From Streptomyces sp. MMBL 11-1 (GTDB lineage Bacteria > Actinomycetota > Actinomycetes > Streptomycetales > Streptomycetaceae), in NCBI RefSeq assembly GCF_028622875.1, contig NZ_CP117709.1, positions 3,909,001-3,973,000 on the forward strand: DNA of 64,000 bases. The letters are read 5' to 3'. Of this stretch, positions 49,710-57,004 are shown piece after piece. The position numbers and the translations under genes are program-made. The notes beneath the pieces were generated by a model. The model was given only the letters and a program-made list of their open reading frames with translations. It made no database searches and was not told the DNA's origin. Each line of letters starts with the position of its first letter. Position 1 is the stretch's first letter.

Positions 49710-50395
49710 TTACGCGGCGGGTATGCCGGTGATAGCTGCGATCTCTGCGGGGTCGGTCACCTTGCGGGGGGTGCGCGACCAGGCGCGGGCGAACCGCGCG
49801 TCGCCGGACAGGCCAGAGATCAGGGCCAGGAACCGGCGGGTGGACAGGGCGGCGAGGTCATGGGCGGCGAGGCCGTACTCGCGGGCGAGGTCAGCCTCGA
49901 CGGCGGTCCAGTTGATCAGGACCGAGCGCCAGAACTCCGCCCCTTCTTCCCCTTCTTCTTCGCGGTCGTCCGGCGCGCCGCCCTGTTCGGCGCGGCGGCT
50001 TTTCCCGCTTCCTGCTGCTCGTACAGCTCGGCGGCGCGCGCCATGGTGCAGCTGCCGGGCTTGCGGATGTTGGCGGCCGAGTAGATGAGCACGACGCCGA
50101 GTTGCCGGTCGGTCATGCCCGCTTCCGCCCACGTGTCGAGGACATCGGCCCCGTACAGGGTGGCGAGCATCCGCCGCACGTCGTTGGGGTCGCTGGACTC
50201 CTGCACGCGCTCCATCTGGAGTGTGAACATCAGGGGCAGGGACTCGGGCAGGGTGTACGTGCTCCCGAACAGGGTCAGCCGCTCGCGCGGCCGGGTGGCG
50301 GACTCCTCGGCGAAGAACGCGTCAAAGTCGGCCAGACCGGCGGCGTCGAGGTGCTGCTCGTCGTCCTGGTCGAGGGCGAGGTCGAGGTCGGTCAC
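49710..50395 (-). CDS. Tail assembly chaperone, -1 frameshift product (gpGT-like)
   Basis: Same start as 49916-50395, but with a -1 shift at the GGGG at 49940-49943 (coding strand AAG-GGG-CGG). The glycine tRNA can re-pair on GGG, after which reading continues GCG GAG TTC TGG and adds ~75 residues (EFWRSVLINWTAVEADLARE to ITGIPAA). The total is 228 residues, and 686 bases plus the one re-read give an exact number of codons. Frameshifting at this gene is a known conserved feature of long-tailed phages; the downstream frame has no ribosome binding site of its own. Confidence 0.75.
49916..50395 (-). CDS. Tail assembly chaperone, unshifted product (gpG-like)
   Basis: 159 residues. DLDLALDQDDEQHLDAAGLA at the start, LTLFGSTYTLPESLPLMFTL (about residues 39-58), and a lysine-rich end (TTAKKKGKKGRSSGARS). 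It lies between the major tail and tape measure genes, the standard place of these chaperones that bind the tape measure during tail assembly. GTG start overlaps the major tail stop (GTGA). Confidence 0.82.
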   Translation of the reverse strand: MTDLDLALDQDDEQHLDAAGLADFDAFFAEESATRPRERLTLFGSTYTLPESLPLMFTLQMERVQESSDPNDVRRMLATLYGADVLDTWAEAGMTDRQLGVVLIYSAANIRKPGSCTMARAAELYEQQEAGKAAAPNRAARRTTAKKKGKKGRSSGARS

Positions 50396-50865
50396 GGGCT
50401 CACCACCGAGGCGGTGGTCGGCGTCCCGCATCGCGTGATCGTGGCTGACCAACTGGTCTTGTCGTTGTTGCCCCCGCCCTGCTCGCCGGGCGTGACGGTG
50501 GACTCCCACACGACCCACTGAGTCTGTGACTCGTGACGCCACCGGACGCGCCCGCGCGACTCGAATCCGAGGCGGTTCGTCCACACGGTGTCGATGTACG
50601 CCTGTCCGGGGTCCTGGGCCTTGGTCGTCTTGTCGATGCGGTACTGACCCTCGATCGAGAGGGACGCGCCGCGCTGCATAACGTCCTGTTCAAACATGCC
50701 CTCGGACTCGAACACGGTCGTTTCGGTCGTCTCTTCGTTCTCGCCCGGATTGTGAGTAAACGTGTTGATACCGGCGATCGGGAGCCATGTTTCCGTACCG
50801 GCCTCGGCGTCCTCGACCTCGAAAATCCAGCCGCGGGCGTCGATGGGGCGCGAGTTGCCTGCCAT
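50392..50865 (-). CDS. Major tail protein
   Basis: 157 residues. GWIFEVEDAEAGTETWLPIA and GINTFTHNPGENEETTETTV, with WTNRLGFESRGRVRWRHESQ and the end VTPGEQGGGNNDKTSWSATI, are typical of actinophage major tail tube proteins (about residues 13-150). The ATG at 50865 has aaggaga upstream. Position between the tail terminator-like gene and the assembly chaperone supports this. Confidence 0.88.
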   Translation of the reverse strand: MAGNSRPIDARGWIFEVEDAEAGTETWLPIAGINTFTHNPGENEETTETTVFESEGMFEQDVMQRGASLSIEGQYRIDKTTKAQDPGQAYIDTVWTNRLGFESRGRVRWRHESQTQWVVWESTVTPGEQGGGNNDKTSWSATITRCGTPTTASVVSP

Positions 50866-50878
50866 CGGGGTGTTCTCC

Positions 50879-51292
50879 TTATGTGAGTGCGGGGCCGGAC
50901 ACGTCAAGATCGAAATTGACGACGTGCTCGTGTCGGCCGGTGGAATCGGGCCCCATCGGGCCGGGGGTGCCGCGCGCGGCGGCGAGGGTGAGCCACAGGC
51001 CACCGGGCAACTCCACACCCGCGAGGCCGTGTACGGCGCGGTACAGGGCCTCACACCGGGCGCGGGACAGACGCGGGTCGGGCCCGCCCCGTACGCGCAC
51101 CTGTAGGCGCCGCTGTTCGGCGTCGTCGCGCGCCTCGGGCGCGGGCCCGTCGTACAGGGCGAGCGACACGGCGGCATCGGGCGCGGGCGGCATCGCCTCG
51201 ACGAACAGGTCACCCGTGCGGCCGGTGGGGTCGTAGGTGACCAGGCCGAGGCCGTCGAGGTAGCGGGCGAGGCCGTCGAGCAGGTCAGCCAC
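50879..51292 (-). CDS. Phage tail completion / minor capsid protein (tail terminator-like)
   Basis: 137 residues. LARYLDGLGLVTYDPTGRTG at the start and SLALYDGPAPEARDDAEQRR resemble the family called minor capsid protein 11-like or tail terminator in actinophages; RCEALYRAVHGLAGVELPGG follows. Overlaps the previous gene by 8 bp. It likely joins tail tube and head. Confidence 0.75.
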   Translation of the reverse strand: MADLLDGLARYLDGLGLVTYDPTGRTGDLFVEAMPPAPDAAVSLALYDGPAPEARDDAEQRRLQVRVRGGPDPRLSRARCEALYRAVHGLAGVELPGGLWLTLAAARGTPGPMGPDSTGRHEHVVNFDLDVSGPALT

Positions 51293-51638
51293 GGAGCGAC
51301 CTCCGCACCTGCGCGGCGATGATCGCGGCGACGGCGCCGGCTTCCTCCGTGAGGGGGCCTTCGAGGTACTTCGCGGTCCGGCCCCCGTCGTGCCGGTAGT
51401 GCAGGTTCTCGTGTTGCCTGACCGCGTAAGGGGTGTCGTAGGACACGCCGGCGGTGAGCGCGCTCTCGTCGACCGAGGCGACCCCGCTCCGTTCGAGGGT
51501 TGCCTCTTCGATCGGCACACGGCGGCGGGAGCGTTCGAGGACGTGCTCGGCGGCGAGCCGTAGGCCGCGTACGGCCCCGGTGCGGGTGCCGCGCAGTGCG
51601 GCGGTGCCGTTCCATGTGAGGCGGGCACGGGCGGTCAC
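51285..51638 (-). CDS. HK97 gp10-like tail/neck component
   Basis: 117 residues. GLRLAAEHVLERSRRRVPIE (about residues 21-40), GVSYDTPYAVRQHENLHYRH (about 63-82) and GRTAKYLEGPLTEEAG fit the gp10-like neck/tail completion family. GTG start overlaps the gene before (GTGA). Confidence 0.8.
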   Translation of the reverse strand: MTARARLTWNGTAALRGTRTGAVRGLRLAAEHVLERSRRRVPIEEATLERSGVASVDESALTAGVSYDTPYAVRQHENLHYRHDGGRTAKYLEGPLTEEAGAVAAIIAAQVRRSLRG

Positions 51639-51955
51639 TCGCAACTCACCTCCGTGCACGCGGGAACGGGGAGCCCCGGCGCGGTGTGCTGGGCGGTCGT
51701 GATCGCCGTGGTGGTCCGGCCGTCGGGGAGCGTGATCCGGGAGCCGGGCGGGCTGTCGAGGCCGGGCTCGGCGATCACCTGCGTGGTGCTGACGACCTCG
51801 CGGCCGTCGGTGGCCCGGCGTACCTGCCGGACGGCGGCCGAGACCAGGGCGGGCACGTCCTCGACGGCCGGGCCGTACTGCGGTCCGTACGCGCTGTCGC
51901 CGAGGTAGGGCTCGACCGTGATCCGGTGGCGCAGCAGGAAGCGGGGGACGTTCAC
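51635..51955 (-). CDS. Head-tail connector (stopper-like) protein
   Basis: 106 residues. RHRITVEPYLGDSAYGPQYG and RRATDGREVVSTTQVIAEPG, then the RITLPDGRTTTAITTAQHTA pattern, are usual for short siphovirus head-closure proteins. Coupled on both sides by 4-bp overlaps. Confidence 0.75.
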   Translation of the reverse strand: MNVPRFLLRHRITVEPYLGDSAYGPQYGPAVEDVPALVSAAVRQVRRATDGREVVSTTQVIAEPGLDSPPGSRITLPDGRTTTAITTAQHTAPGLPVPACTEVSCE

Positions 51956-52341
51956 CAGATCACCCCCGGCAGCAGTCCGGCGCGCGTCAGGGCGCGGTGC
52001 GCGCGGGGCGCGAGGTCCACGTCGCCCGCCGTGGCGGGCCCGCCCTTGCGCCCGGACAGGGACACGGGGCCGATGCTCACGGCGTCCCACCGGCCCGCCG
52101 CGCCCGTGCCGTCGTCGCCCGTGGCGAGCTGGTACTCGCACTGAGCGCAGACGGCGTCGGCGAGGGCCGACACGATGGCGGGGTCGGTCGGCATGCCGAG
52201 GTCGTCCGTCCCGTACACGGCGGTGAGTAGGGCGTCGTCGATGTCCTCGGACGCCCGCGCGAGCAGCCGCTCGGCACTCGGCGGGGCCGGGGTGCCGGTC
52301 CACGCGGCCAGTTGCTCGGGGGTGGCGTAGACGCGGCCCAC
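51952..52341 (-). CDS. Head-tail adaptor (gp6-like) protein
   Basis: 129 residues. YATPEQLAAWTGTPAPPSAE and RLLARASEDIDDALLTAVYG (residues ~5-45) are the typical start of adaptor proteins; DAVCAQCEYQLATGDDGTGA and SIGPVSLSGRKGG follow. GTG start, 4 bp from the next gene's stop region, with an overlap at its own stop. Confidence 0.8.
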   Translation of the reverse strand: MGRVYATPEQLAAWTGTPAPPSAERLLARASEDIDDALLTAVYGTDDLGMPTDPAIVSALADAVCAQCEYQLATGDDGTGAAGRWDAVSIGPVSLSGRKGGPATAGDVDLAPRAHRALTRAGLLPGVIW

Positions 52342-52344
52342 CGG

Positions 52345-52746
52345 TCACCCCCCGTCGGTCGTGCCCTGCTCCGTCTTGCGGCGGGCGGCCGGGCGCGGCT
52401 TGCGCTTGGGGGCGTCGACCGGCTCGGTCGCGATGCCCGGGGCGACGGACTCGGGCCCGTGCGGGTTGGCCTCGCCGGCCCCGGACGGTGCGCCCGTGTC
52501 GCTCGGGCGCGGGTCGACCGCTGCATCGCGCAGCGCGGTGCCGACCTGCTCGACCTCGACCTCGCGCGGGTCGACCGGCTCGACCGGCTCGGGCGGGGGC
52601 GGCGCCGTCTTGTCGACGCCGTACCCCCGGCGGCGCGCGTACGCGATAACCGCCGGGTCGTCCGTGGTGGCCTTGCCGTTGCGGAACCGGAGACCGGCCG
52701 GGCCGTCGCCCGTGAACCCCTCAACGGGGCTGTGAAGCGTCGCCAT
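52345..52746 (-). CDS. Phage hypothetical protein after the major capsid gene
   Basis: 133 residues. The N-terminal ~50 residues (RFRNGKATTDDPAVIAYARR, then RGYGVDK) look like a small folded module; the rest is proline- and charge-rich and likely disordered (APPPPEPVEPVDPREVEVE, KRKPRPAARRKTEQ). Small proteins of this type follow the capsid gene in many actinophages; role unknown. ATG at 52746, or GTG at 52752 overlapping the capsid stop. Confidence 0.7.
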   Translation of the reverse strand: MATLHSPVEGFTGDGPAGLRFRNGKATTDDPAVIAYARRRGYGVDKTAPPPPEPVEPVDPREVEVEQVGTALRDAAVDPRPSDTGAPSGAGEANPHGPESVAPGIATEPVDAPKRKPRPAARRKTEQGTTDGG

Positions 52747-52748
52747 GA

Positions 52749-53711
52749 TCACGCCACCTTCACGCCACGGAGAACGGCGGCGGCCTTGGTCGCCTTGAGC
52801 GCGACGCCCACCGGCCCCATCTCGACCTCGCCCGTCTTGACGGCGCCCGCGCTGGTGAAGTCCGGGAGCCACTGACGGACCAGGGCGCCGCCCGTGGTGC
52901 TGATGCCGTGGAAACCGTCGAGGCCGAGGCGCACGGCGTAGATGTCCGTGGTGCCCGCCTCGGCGTCGGTCGGGATCACGGGGTCGTTGCTGCCCGCCTT
53001 CGCGCCGAGGTCGACCAGCGGCACGCCGCGCCACGTGGTGATCGTGCGGCCGAACGCGTCGAGGGTGCCCAGCTGCGACACGAAGTCGCCGATGGTCTCC
53101 AGCGCCGCGAGGGCGTCGGCGTTCATCAGGAGCGCGGTCGGCGCGCCGTCCAGCTTGGCGTACAGCCGGCGCAGGTGCTTGAGCGCGGCAATGCCGGTCA
53201 CCTGGGAGTTGACGGCCGACCAGTCGTAGCCGGTCGCAGTGCCGAGGTTGAGTTCGGTACTCGACCCGGCGAGGGCCTTGTCGAGGCCGTCGAAGCTGTC
53301 GGCGTCGACCGCCGAATCGCCGTTGATCACGGCGTCGGAAAACGTCGCGTTCGCCGCCTTGATCTTCTGCGACATCTGGAGGCTGACTTCACCGGACGCG
53401 GCCGGGCCCATGTTGGCGAGGACGCGGTCGATCTGGAACGCGCCGCCCAGAACCTTGAGATCCGTGGTGTACCGCTGGCGCGTGACCTCGGTCTTCTCGT
53501 ACTCGCTGTTGATCGCACGGAACGCGGCGGTGGGCTGCGTGATCAGCCGGGTGTACCCGTACGTGAGCGTCGCCCCGCCCCCCGCCGGATTGACCACGTC
53601 GTCGAACGTCAGGTTGTCGAGCAGCCACGACGACTTGCGGAATTCGTCGATGACCATCAGGTCGATGTCATCCTGTGTGTTGAGCTTCGCCTGAGCGAGG
53701 GTCACGGCCAT
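52749..53711 (-). CDS. Major capsid protein (HK97 fold)
   Basis: 320 residues. AQAKLNTQDDIDLMVIDEFR at the N-terminus, LGGAFQIDRVLANMGPAASG (about 88-107), the ALLMNADALAALETIGDF strand, and DIYAVRLGLDGFHGISTTGG near the end form the usual pattern of HK97-type actinophage capsids. There is no long cleavable delta domain; a separate scaffold gene precedes it. Confidence 0.9.
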   Translation of the reverse strand: MAVTLAQAKLNTQDDIDLMVIDEFRKSSWLLDNLTFDDVVNPAGGGATLTYGYTRLITQPTAAFRAINSEYEKTEVTRQRYTTDLKVLGGAFQIDRVLANMGPAASGEVSLQMSQKIKAANATFSDAVINGDSAVDADSFDGLDKALAGSSTELNLGTATGYDWSAVNSQVTGIAALKHLRRLYAKLDGAPTALLMNADALAALETIGDFVSQLGTLDAFGRTITTWRGVPLVDLGAKAGSNDPVIPTDAEAGTTDIYAVRLGLDGFHGISTTGGALVRQWLPDFTSAGAVKTGEVEMGPVGVALKATKAAAVLRGVKVA

Positions 53712-53731
53712 GTGCGGTTACTCCTGGGGTG

Positions 53732-54481
53732 TCAGCCGCCCAGACGGGCGGCGATTGCGTCGGTGAGGGTGGCGGGCTTCCGGTCGCCGGTCGGTGCGCC
53801 CTGGAACTCGGCGCCGCCGCGCGGGGGCCCGGCGGGCGCGGCGCGGTACAGGTCGGGGTCGGTGGCGACCTCGTCCGTGATCGCCTTCTTCAGCTGCTCG
53901 GCGAACCCCTCGGCCGTCGGGTCGAGGGCGGCGAGCTTGTCCACGAAGGAACGGGAGTTGAGCAGGCGCGCGGCGTTGGCGCCCTCGGCCCCGGCGGCGC
54001 GGTACGCGGCGAGTTCGGAGCGGGCGGCGCGCAGCTGTCCGGAGAGGTCGGCGACCTGCTCGGTCAGCTTCGCCGGGTCCGGCGGGCCGTCGTCCTGGAC
54101 CAGGCCGAGGGCCTTCCCGATCTGCTGCGCGATCTCGGTCCGGGCGTCGTCGGCGGCCTTCTGCTTCGCCGTGATCCGGCCCTTACCGGCCTCGGCGCGC
54201 GCGTCGCTGAGGGCCTTCTGTGCCCACGCGGGGAGGGTCTTTTCGTCACCCTCGGCCGGCTGCTGCTGCGGCGGCTCGGCGGGCTTCTGCTGGGTCGGGT
54301 CCTGCCCGCCCGGCTGGCCGTTCGGGTCGCCCTGCTGGCCGGTGCCCTGTCCGCCGTCGCCGCCCTCGCCGGTGCCCTGCCCGCCGTCGGCGTACAGGAT
54401 CGGAGAGAACGGGTTCACCGCGTAGGGGTGGGCCCAACCGGCGCCGTCGAGGCGGCGGCGGGCGAGGGTGCGCGTGTTCAT
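53732..54481 (-). CDS. Capsid scaffold protein
   Basis: 249 residues. A glutamine/glycine/proline-rich N-terminal region (GGQGTGEGGDGGQGTGQQGD) is followed by a long charged helix (LSDARAEAGKGRITAKQKAA to LSGQLRAARSELAAYRAAGA, about 95-170) and a C-terminal capsid-binding end (TLTDAIAARLGG). Located directly before the major capsid gene. ATG at 54481 has ccaggag upstream. Confidence 0.83.
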   Translation of the reverse strand: MNTRTLARRRLDGAGWAHPYAVNPFSPILYADGGQGTGEGGDGGQGTGQQGDPNGQPGGQDPTQQKPAEPPQQQPAEGDEKTLPAWAQKALSDARAEAGKGRITAKQKAADDARTEIAQQIGKALGLVQDDGPPDPAKLTEQVADLSGQLRAARSELAAYRAAGAEGANAARLLNSRSFVDKLAALDPTAEGFAEQLKKAITDEVATDPDLYRAAPAGPPRGGAEFQGAPTGDRKPATLTDAIAARLGG

Positions 54482-54539
54482 GGGGTGCACTCCTGGTGCG
54501 TCGGGCCCGCTCCTGGCGGGCGCGTTCGGGCATGCAAAA

Positions 54540-54562
54540 GGGGCCCGCTCCTGGCGGGCCCC
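54540..54562 (-). terminator. Hairpin between the small CrpP-like gene and the scaffold gene
   Basis: 9-bp stem 54540-54548 / 54554-54562, loop tcctg. A second copy of gcccgctcctggcgggc lies at 54509-54525. It may separate or attenuate transcription into the capsid genes. Confidence 0.6.
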
Positions 54563-54586
54563 TGGGGGTGTCGGTACTTGCTCGGG

Positions 54587-54748
54587 CTACTCCTGGTCGG
54601 CCACCGGCCGGGCGCGGGCGTAACCCTTGATCCACGCGGTGCGGAGCAGGGAATCGGACGGATGCGGGCACGTCCTCACGTCGTCGCCTCGGCGCCCGGC
54701 CTCGGCTCCCTGGATGACTGCCCGCGTGATGTCCTCGCGTGTGCCCAC
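54587..54748 (-). CDS. RMF/CrpP-like small protein
   Basis: 53 residues, GTG at 54748, stop TAG at 54587-54589. The sequence AVIQGAEAGRRGDDVRTCPH followed by SLLRTAWIKGYARARP matches the RMF/CrpP pattern G-x2-A-x3-G then C-P, R-x2-W-x2-G-x3-A-R. Family members dimerise ribosomes (RMF) or were reported to modify ciprofloxacin (CrpP); what it does in a phage is unknown. It lies between the minor capsid and scaffold genes, 10 bp from the first, in the same direction, so it is part of the late operon. gaaggggg upstream is a usable ribosome binding site. Confidence 0.72.
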   Translation of the reverse strand: MGTREDITRAVIQGAEAGRRGDDVRTCPHPSDSLLRTAWIKGYARARPVADQE

Positions 54749-54758
54749 GCGTCCCCCT

Positions 54759-56987
54759 TCACCGCTTGTTCTGGTGGTCCGTCTCGTTCTTGCGGGCCCC
54801 GGACGCCCAGCGCTGTTCGCGGCCGGTGACCTGCTCGACGAACTCGGCTTGAGTCAGCCGGCCATGGGCGGCCCACCACTCCTTGAGTTCGTCCGAGGCG
54901 CGGGCGTACGCGATGCGCGCGGGCCCGCTGAACAAGGATGCCGGGTTGATTCCCGCCGCGGCTGCCTTCTTGTTGAGCAGGTAGCCGTTACAGGCGTCCT
55001 CGGCGGCGAGGTACTGCCGGTACACGTACTCGTCGTACAGCTGCCGGGCCTCGCGGCGGGTGATGAGGTGCCGCTCGTCGTCGACCTCTGCGACCTTGCC
55101 GTACAGCTTCTCGGCGGCCTCCCGGATGCCTGCCCAGAACCTGTCCTCGCCGTCCTCGGCGTGCGCCCCCCACGTGTCCGGGGGCGGTGCGGGGTCCATC
55201 ACTTCGGCGAGGGCGTCGCCGTCGGCGAGCAGGTCGTCGACCGCGTTCCCGGTGACGGCCGGGGGCGGTAGGGCGACGGCGTCGCGGCGGTCCATCTCGG
55301 CGGCGATCCTGAGCAGTTCCTCGCTGTCGGCGTATTGCATGCACCAGGCGAGGGCGTCGTCGCCCACGTCCGCGAGGTCTGCGGCGAGGTTCCCGCCGGG
55401 GAAGTACCGGCCGAGCAGGTCGCGCCGGTCGGCCTCGGCGGCGAGGGCGGCGAGGTCGTCGCCCTGGGCGACGCGCGCGCGTGCGGCGAGGTCGTGGTCG
55501 GACAGGCCGACCAGGTCGGAGCGCACGCCCGGTAGCCGGCTGGCGAGGTCGCGCCGGTTCATCTCCGCCATGACGCGCAGCGTGTCGCCGTCGTCGAGGT
55601 GGGGGTATGCCCGCGCGAGGTCGGTGTCGCTGAACGCGAGCAGGTCGTCGGCGAGGCGCCCGCCGGGCCGTACGCGGCCGAGCAGGTCGTCGAGGTCGCG
55701 CCGGTCGGCCTCGGCGGCGATCCTCGCGCGGGCGCGGTCGTCGAGCAGGCGTGAGCCTTCGGCGGCGGCGAGCTGGTCGTCGCTCATCTCCCGTACCGAC
55801 CGGTCGTCGCCCGACCAGACTCGCGCGGCGTCGACCTGCTGCGGGGTCGCTTCGGTGCGCGGTGCGGGGAGGTTCGAGGCTCCCGGCTGCTCGCGGTGCC
55901 GCAACCGGCGTAGGTCGGGGTGGGCGGCGAGGTGGTCGCGCATGGCCCCTTGCCACTGGCGGGTTTTCGCGCGGGCGGCGCGCTGCGCCTCGGGGGTGAC
56001 GGCGGCGGCCTCGCGGTTCTTCCACTTCCTGATGTTCCGCTCGATCGCCCGCTGTCTCTGGCCCGCTTCGTACCCGGCGGGGTCGCTGGTGGCCCGCTCG
56101 GCCACTGTCAGACCTGGGGTGTATGCCGACACGCTGTGCCTACAGTTCGGGTGTTGCAGCCCTGCCCGGCGGGCCTGGTCGAGCGATCCGGCGACGTTCA
56201 CGCGGACCATGCGGCCGTCCTCGACGGCGTGCTCGACCTCGACCGTGCGCTCGCCGTCGGGCCCGCCCACGGTCAGTACCCGGCCTTCCCAGTCCCGGCA
56301 GAGCGGGCACTCGCGCGGGGCGTTGGACACGATGACCAGGTCGACGCCGGCCTCGGCGAGGGTGCGCGTGTGCGCCTCGGTCGCGGCGCGGCCGACGGAT
56401 GTCCGGACGGCCATTTCCGCGTAAGAGGTGAGCTGCCAACGGCGCCCGGAGCGGTCGCGGAACGACGTAACGCCCTGGTCGGCGAACCGGCGCATGGCGT
56501 CCTGTGTCGCCTGCCGTCGGGTGCCGGTGCCCAGTAGCGGCGTAGCGGTGACCTCGGCGACGACGCCGCGGTACCCGTCCTCGACGGTCCGCAGAATCGA
56601 GCGGTGCCGCTCGGTGAGCAGGTCGACCGTTTCCTGTGCGAGCCGGTCGACGGCCTGTGCGTTCGGTGTCACGTCGTCGACCAGGCGGCGCGCGTCGTCG
56701 GACAGGGCGCCCAACTCGGCGACGGCGGCGCGGTGCCCCGTGTTGTACGCGTCGGCGACGGCGTCGAACACGTCGAGGGAAACGGCCTTGCCCAACTCGT
56801 CGACCACAGCCTGTGAGGCGCGGCGTACGGCCTGGACGGCGGCGAGCTTCCGCTCGACCCACCCCGGCGCGTCGAGGCCGTCGGCGAGCTGCCGGGCGAT
56901 GATGCCCAACAGCCGCGCCTCGGCGTCCGCGTACAGGTCGCGCGTACCGGCGGCGAGGTCTTCGACCATGCCCGGATGGATCGGCAC
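54759..56987 (-). CDS. Phage minor capsid protein (Mu gpF / SPP1 gp7-like) with long repeat-bearing extension
   Basis: 742 residues, about twice the usual size. Residues ~1-330 are the minor capsid protein 2 type: GRAATEAHTRTLAEAGVDLV, VSNAPRECPLCRDWEGRVLT (C-x2-C), LDQARRAGLQHPNCRHSVSA. After a basic linker (~330-395) come four ~45-residue repeats, each with an AAEADRRDL-type motif (at ~426, 477, 519 and 564) and DLLAFSDTDLARAYP-like helices. The last ~150 residues are another helical region (EARQLYDEYVYRQYLAAEDA) with a basic tail. Extension function unknown; an ejected internal head protein or an enzyme carrier is possible. 17 bp after the portal gene. Confidence 0.83.
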   Translation of the reverse strand: MPIHPGMVEDLAAGTRDLYADAEARLLGIIARQLADGLDAPGWVERKLAAVQAVRRASQAVVDELGKAVSLDVFDAVADAYNTGHRAAVAELGALSDDARRLVDDVTPNAQAVDRLAQETVDLLTERHRSILRTVEDGYRGVVAEVTATPLLGTGTRRQATQDAMRRFADQGVTSFRDRSGRRWQLTSYAEMAVRTSVGRAATEAHTRTLAEAGVDLVIVSNAPRECPLCRDWEGRVLTVGGPDGERTVEVEHAVEDGRMVRVNVAGSLDQARRAGLQHPNCRHSVSAYTPGLTVAERATSDPAGYEAGQRQRAIERNIRKWKNREAAAVTPEAQRAARAKTRQWQGAMRDHLAAHPDLRRLRHREQPGASNLPAPRTEATPQQVDAARVWSGDDRSVREMSDDQLAAAEGSRLLDDRARARIAAEADRRDLDDLLGRVRPGGRLADDLLAFSDTDLARAYPHLDDGDTLRVMAEMNRRDLASRLPGVRSDLVGLSDHDLAARARVAQGDDLAALAAEADRRDLLGRYFPGGNLAADLADVGDDALAWCMQYADSEELLRIAAEMDRRDAVALPPPAVTGNAVDDLLADGDALAEVMDPAPPPDTWGAHAEDGEDRFWAGIREAAEKLYGKVAEVDDERHLITRREARQLYDEYVYRQYLAAEDACNGYLLNKKAAAAGINPASLFSGPARIAYARASDELKEWWAAHGRLTQAEFVEQVTGREQRWASGARKNETDHQNKR

Positions 56988-57004
56988 GGCTCACCCCCCG
57001 TCGG

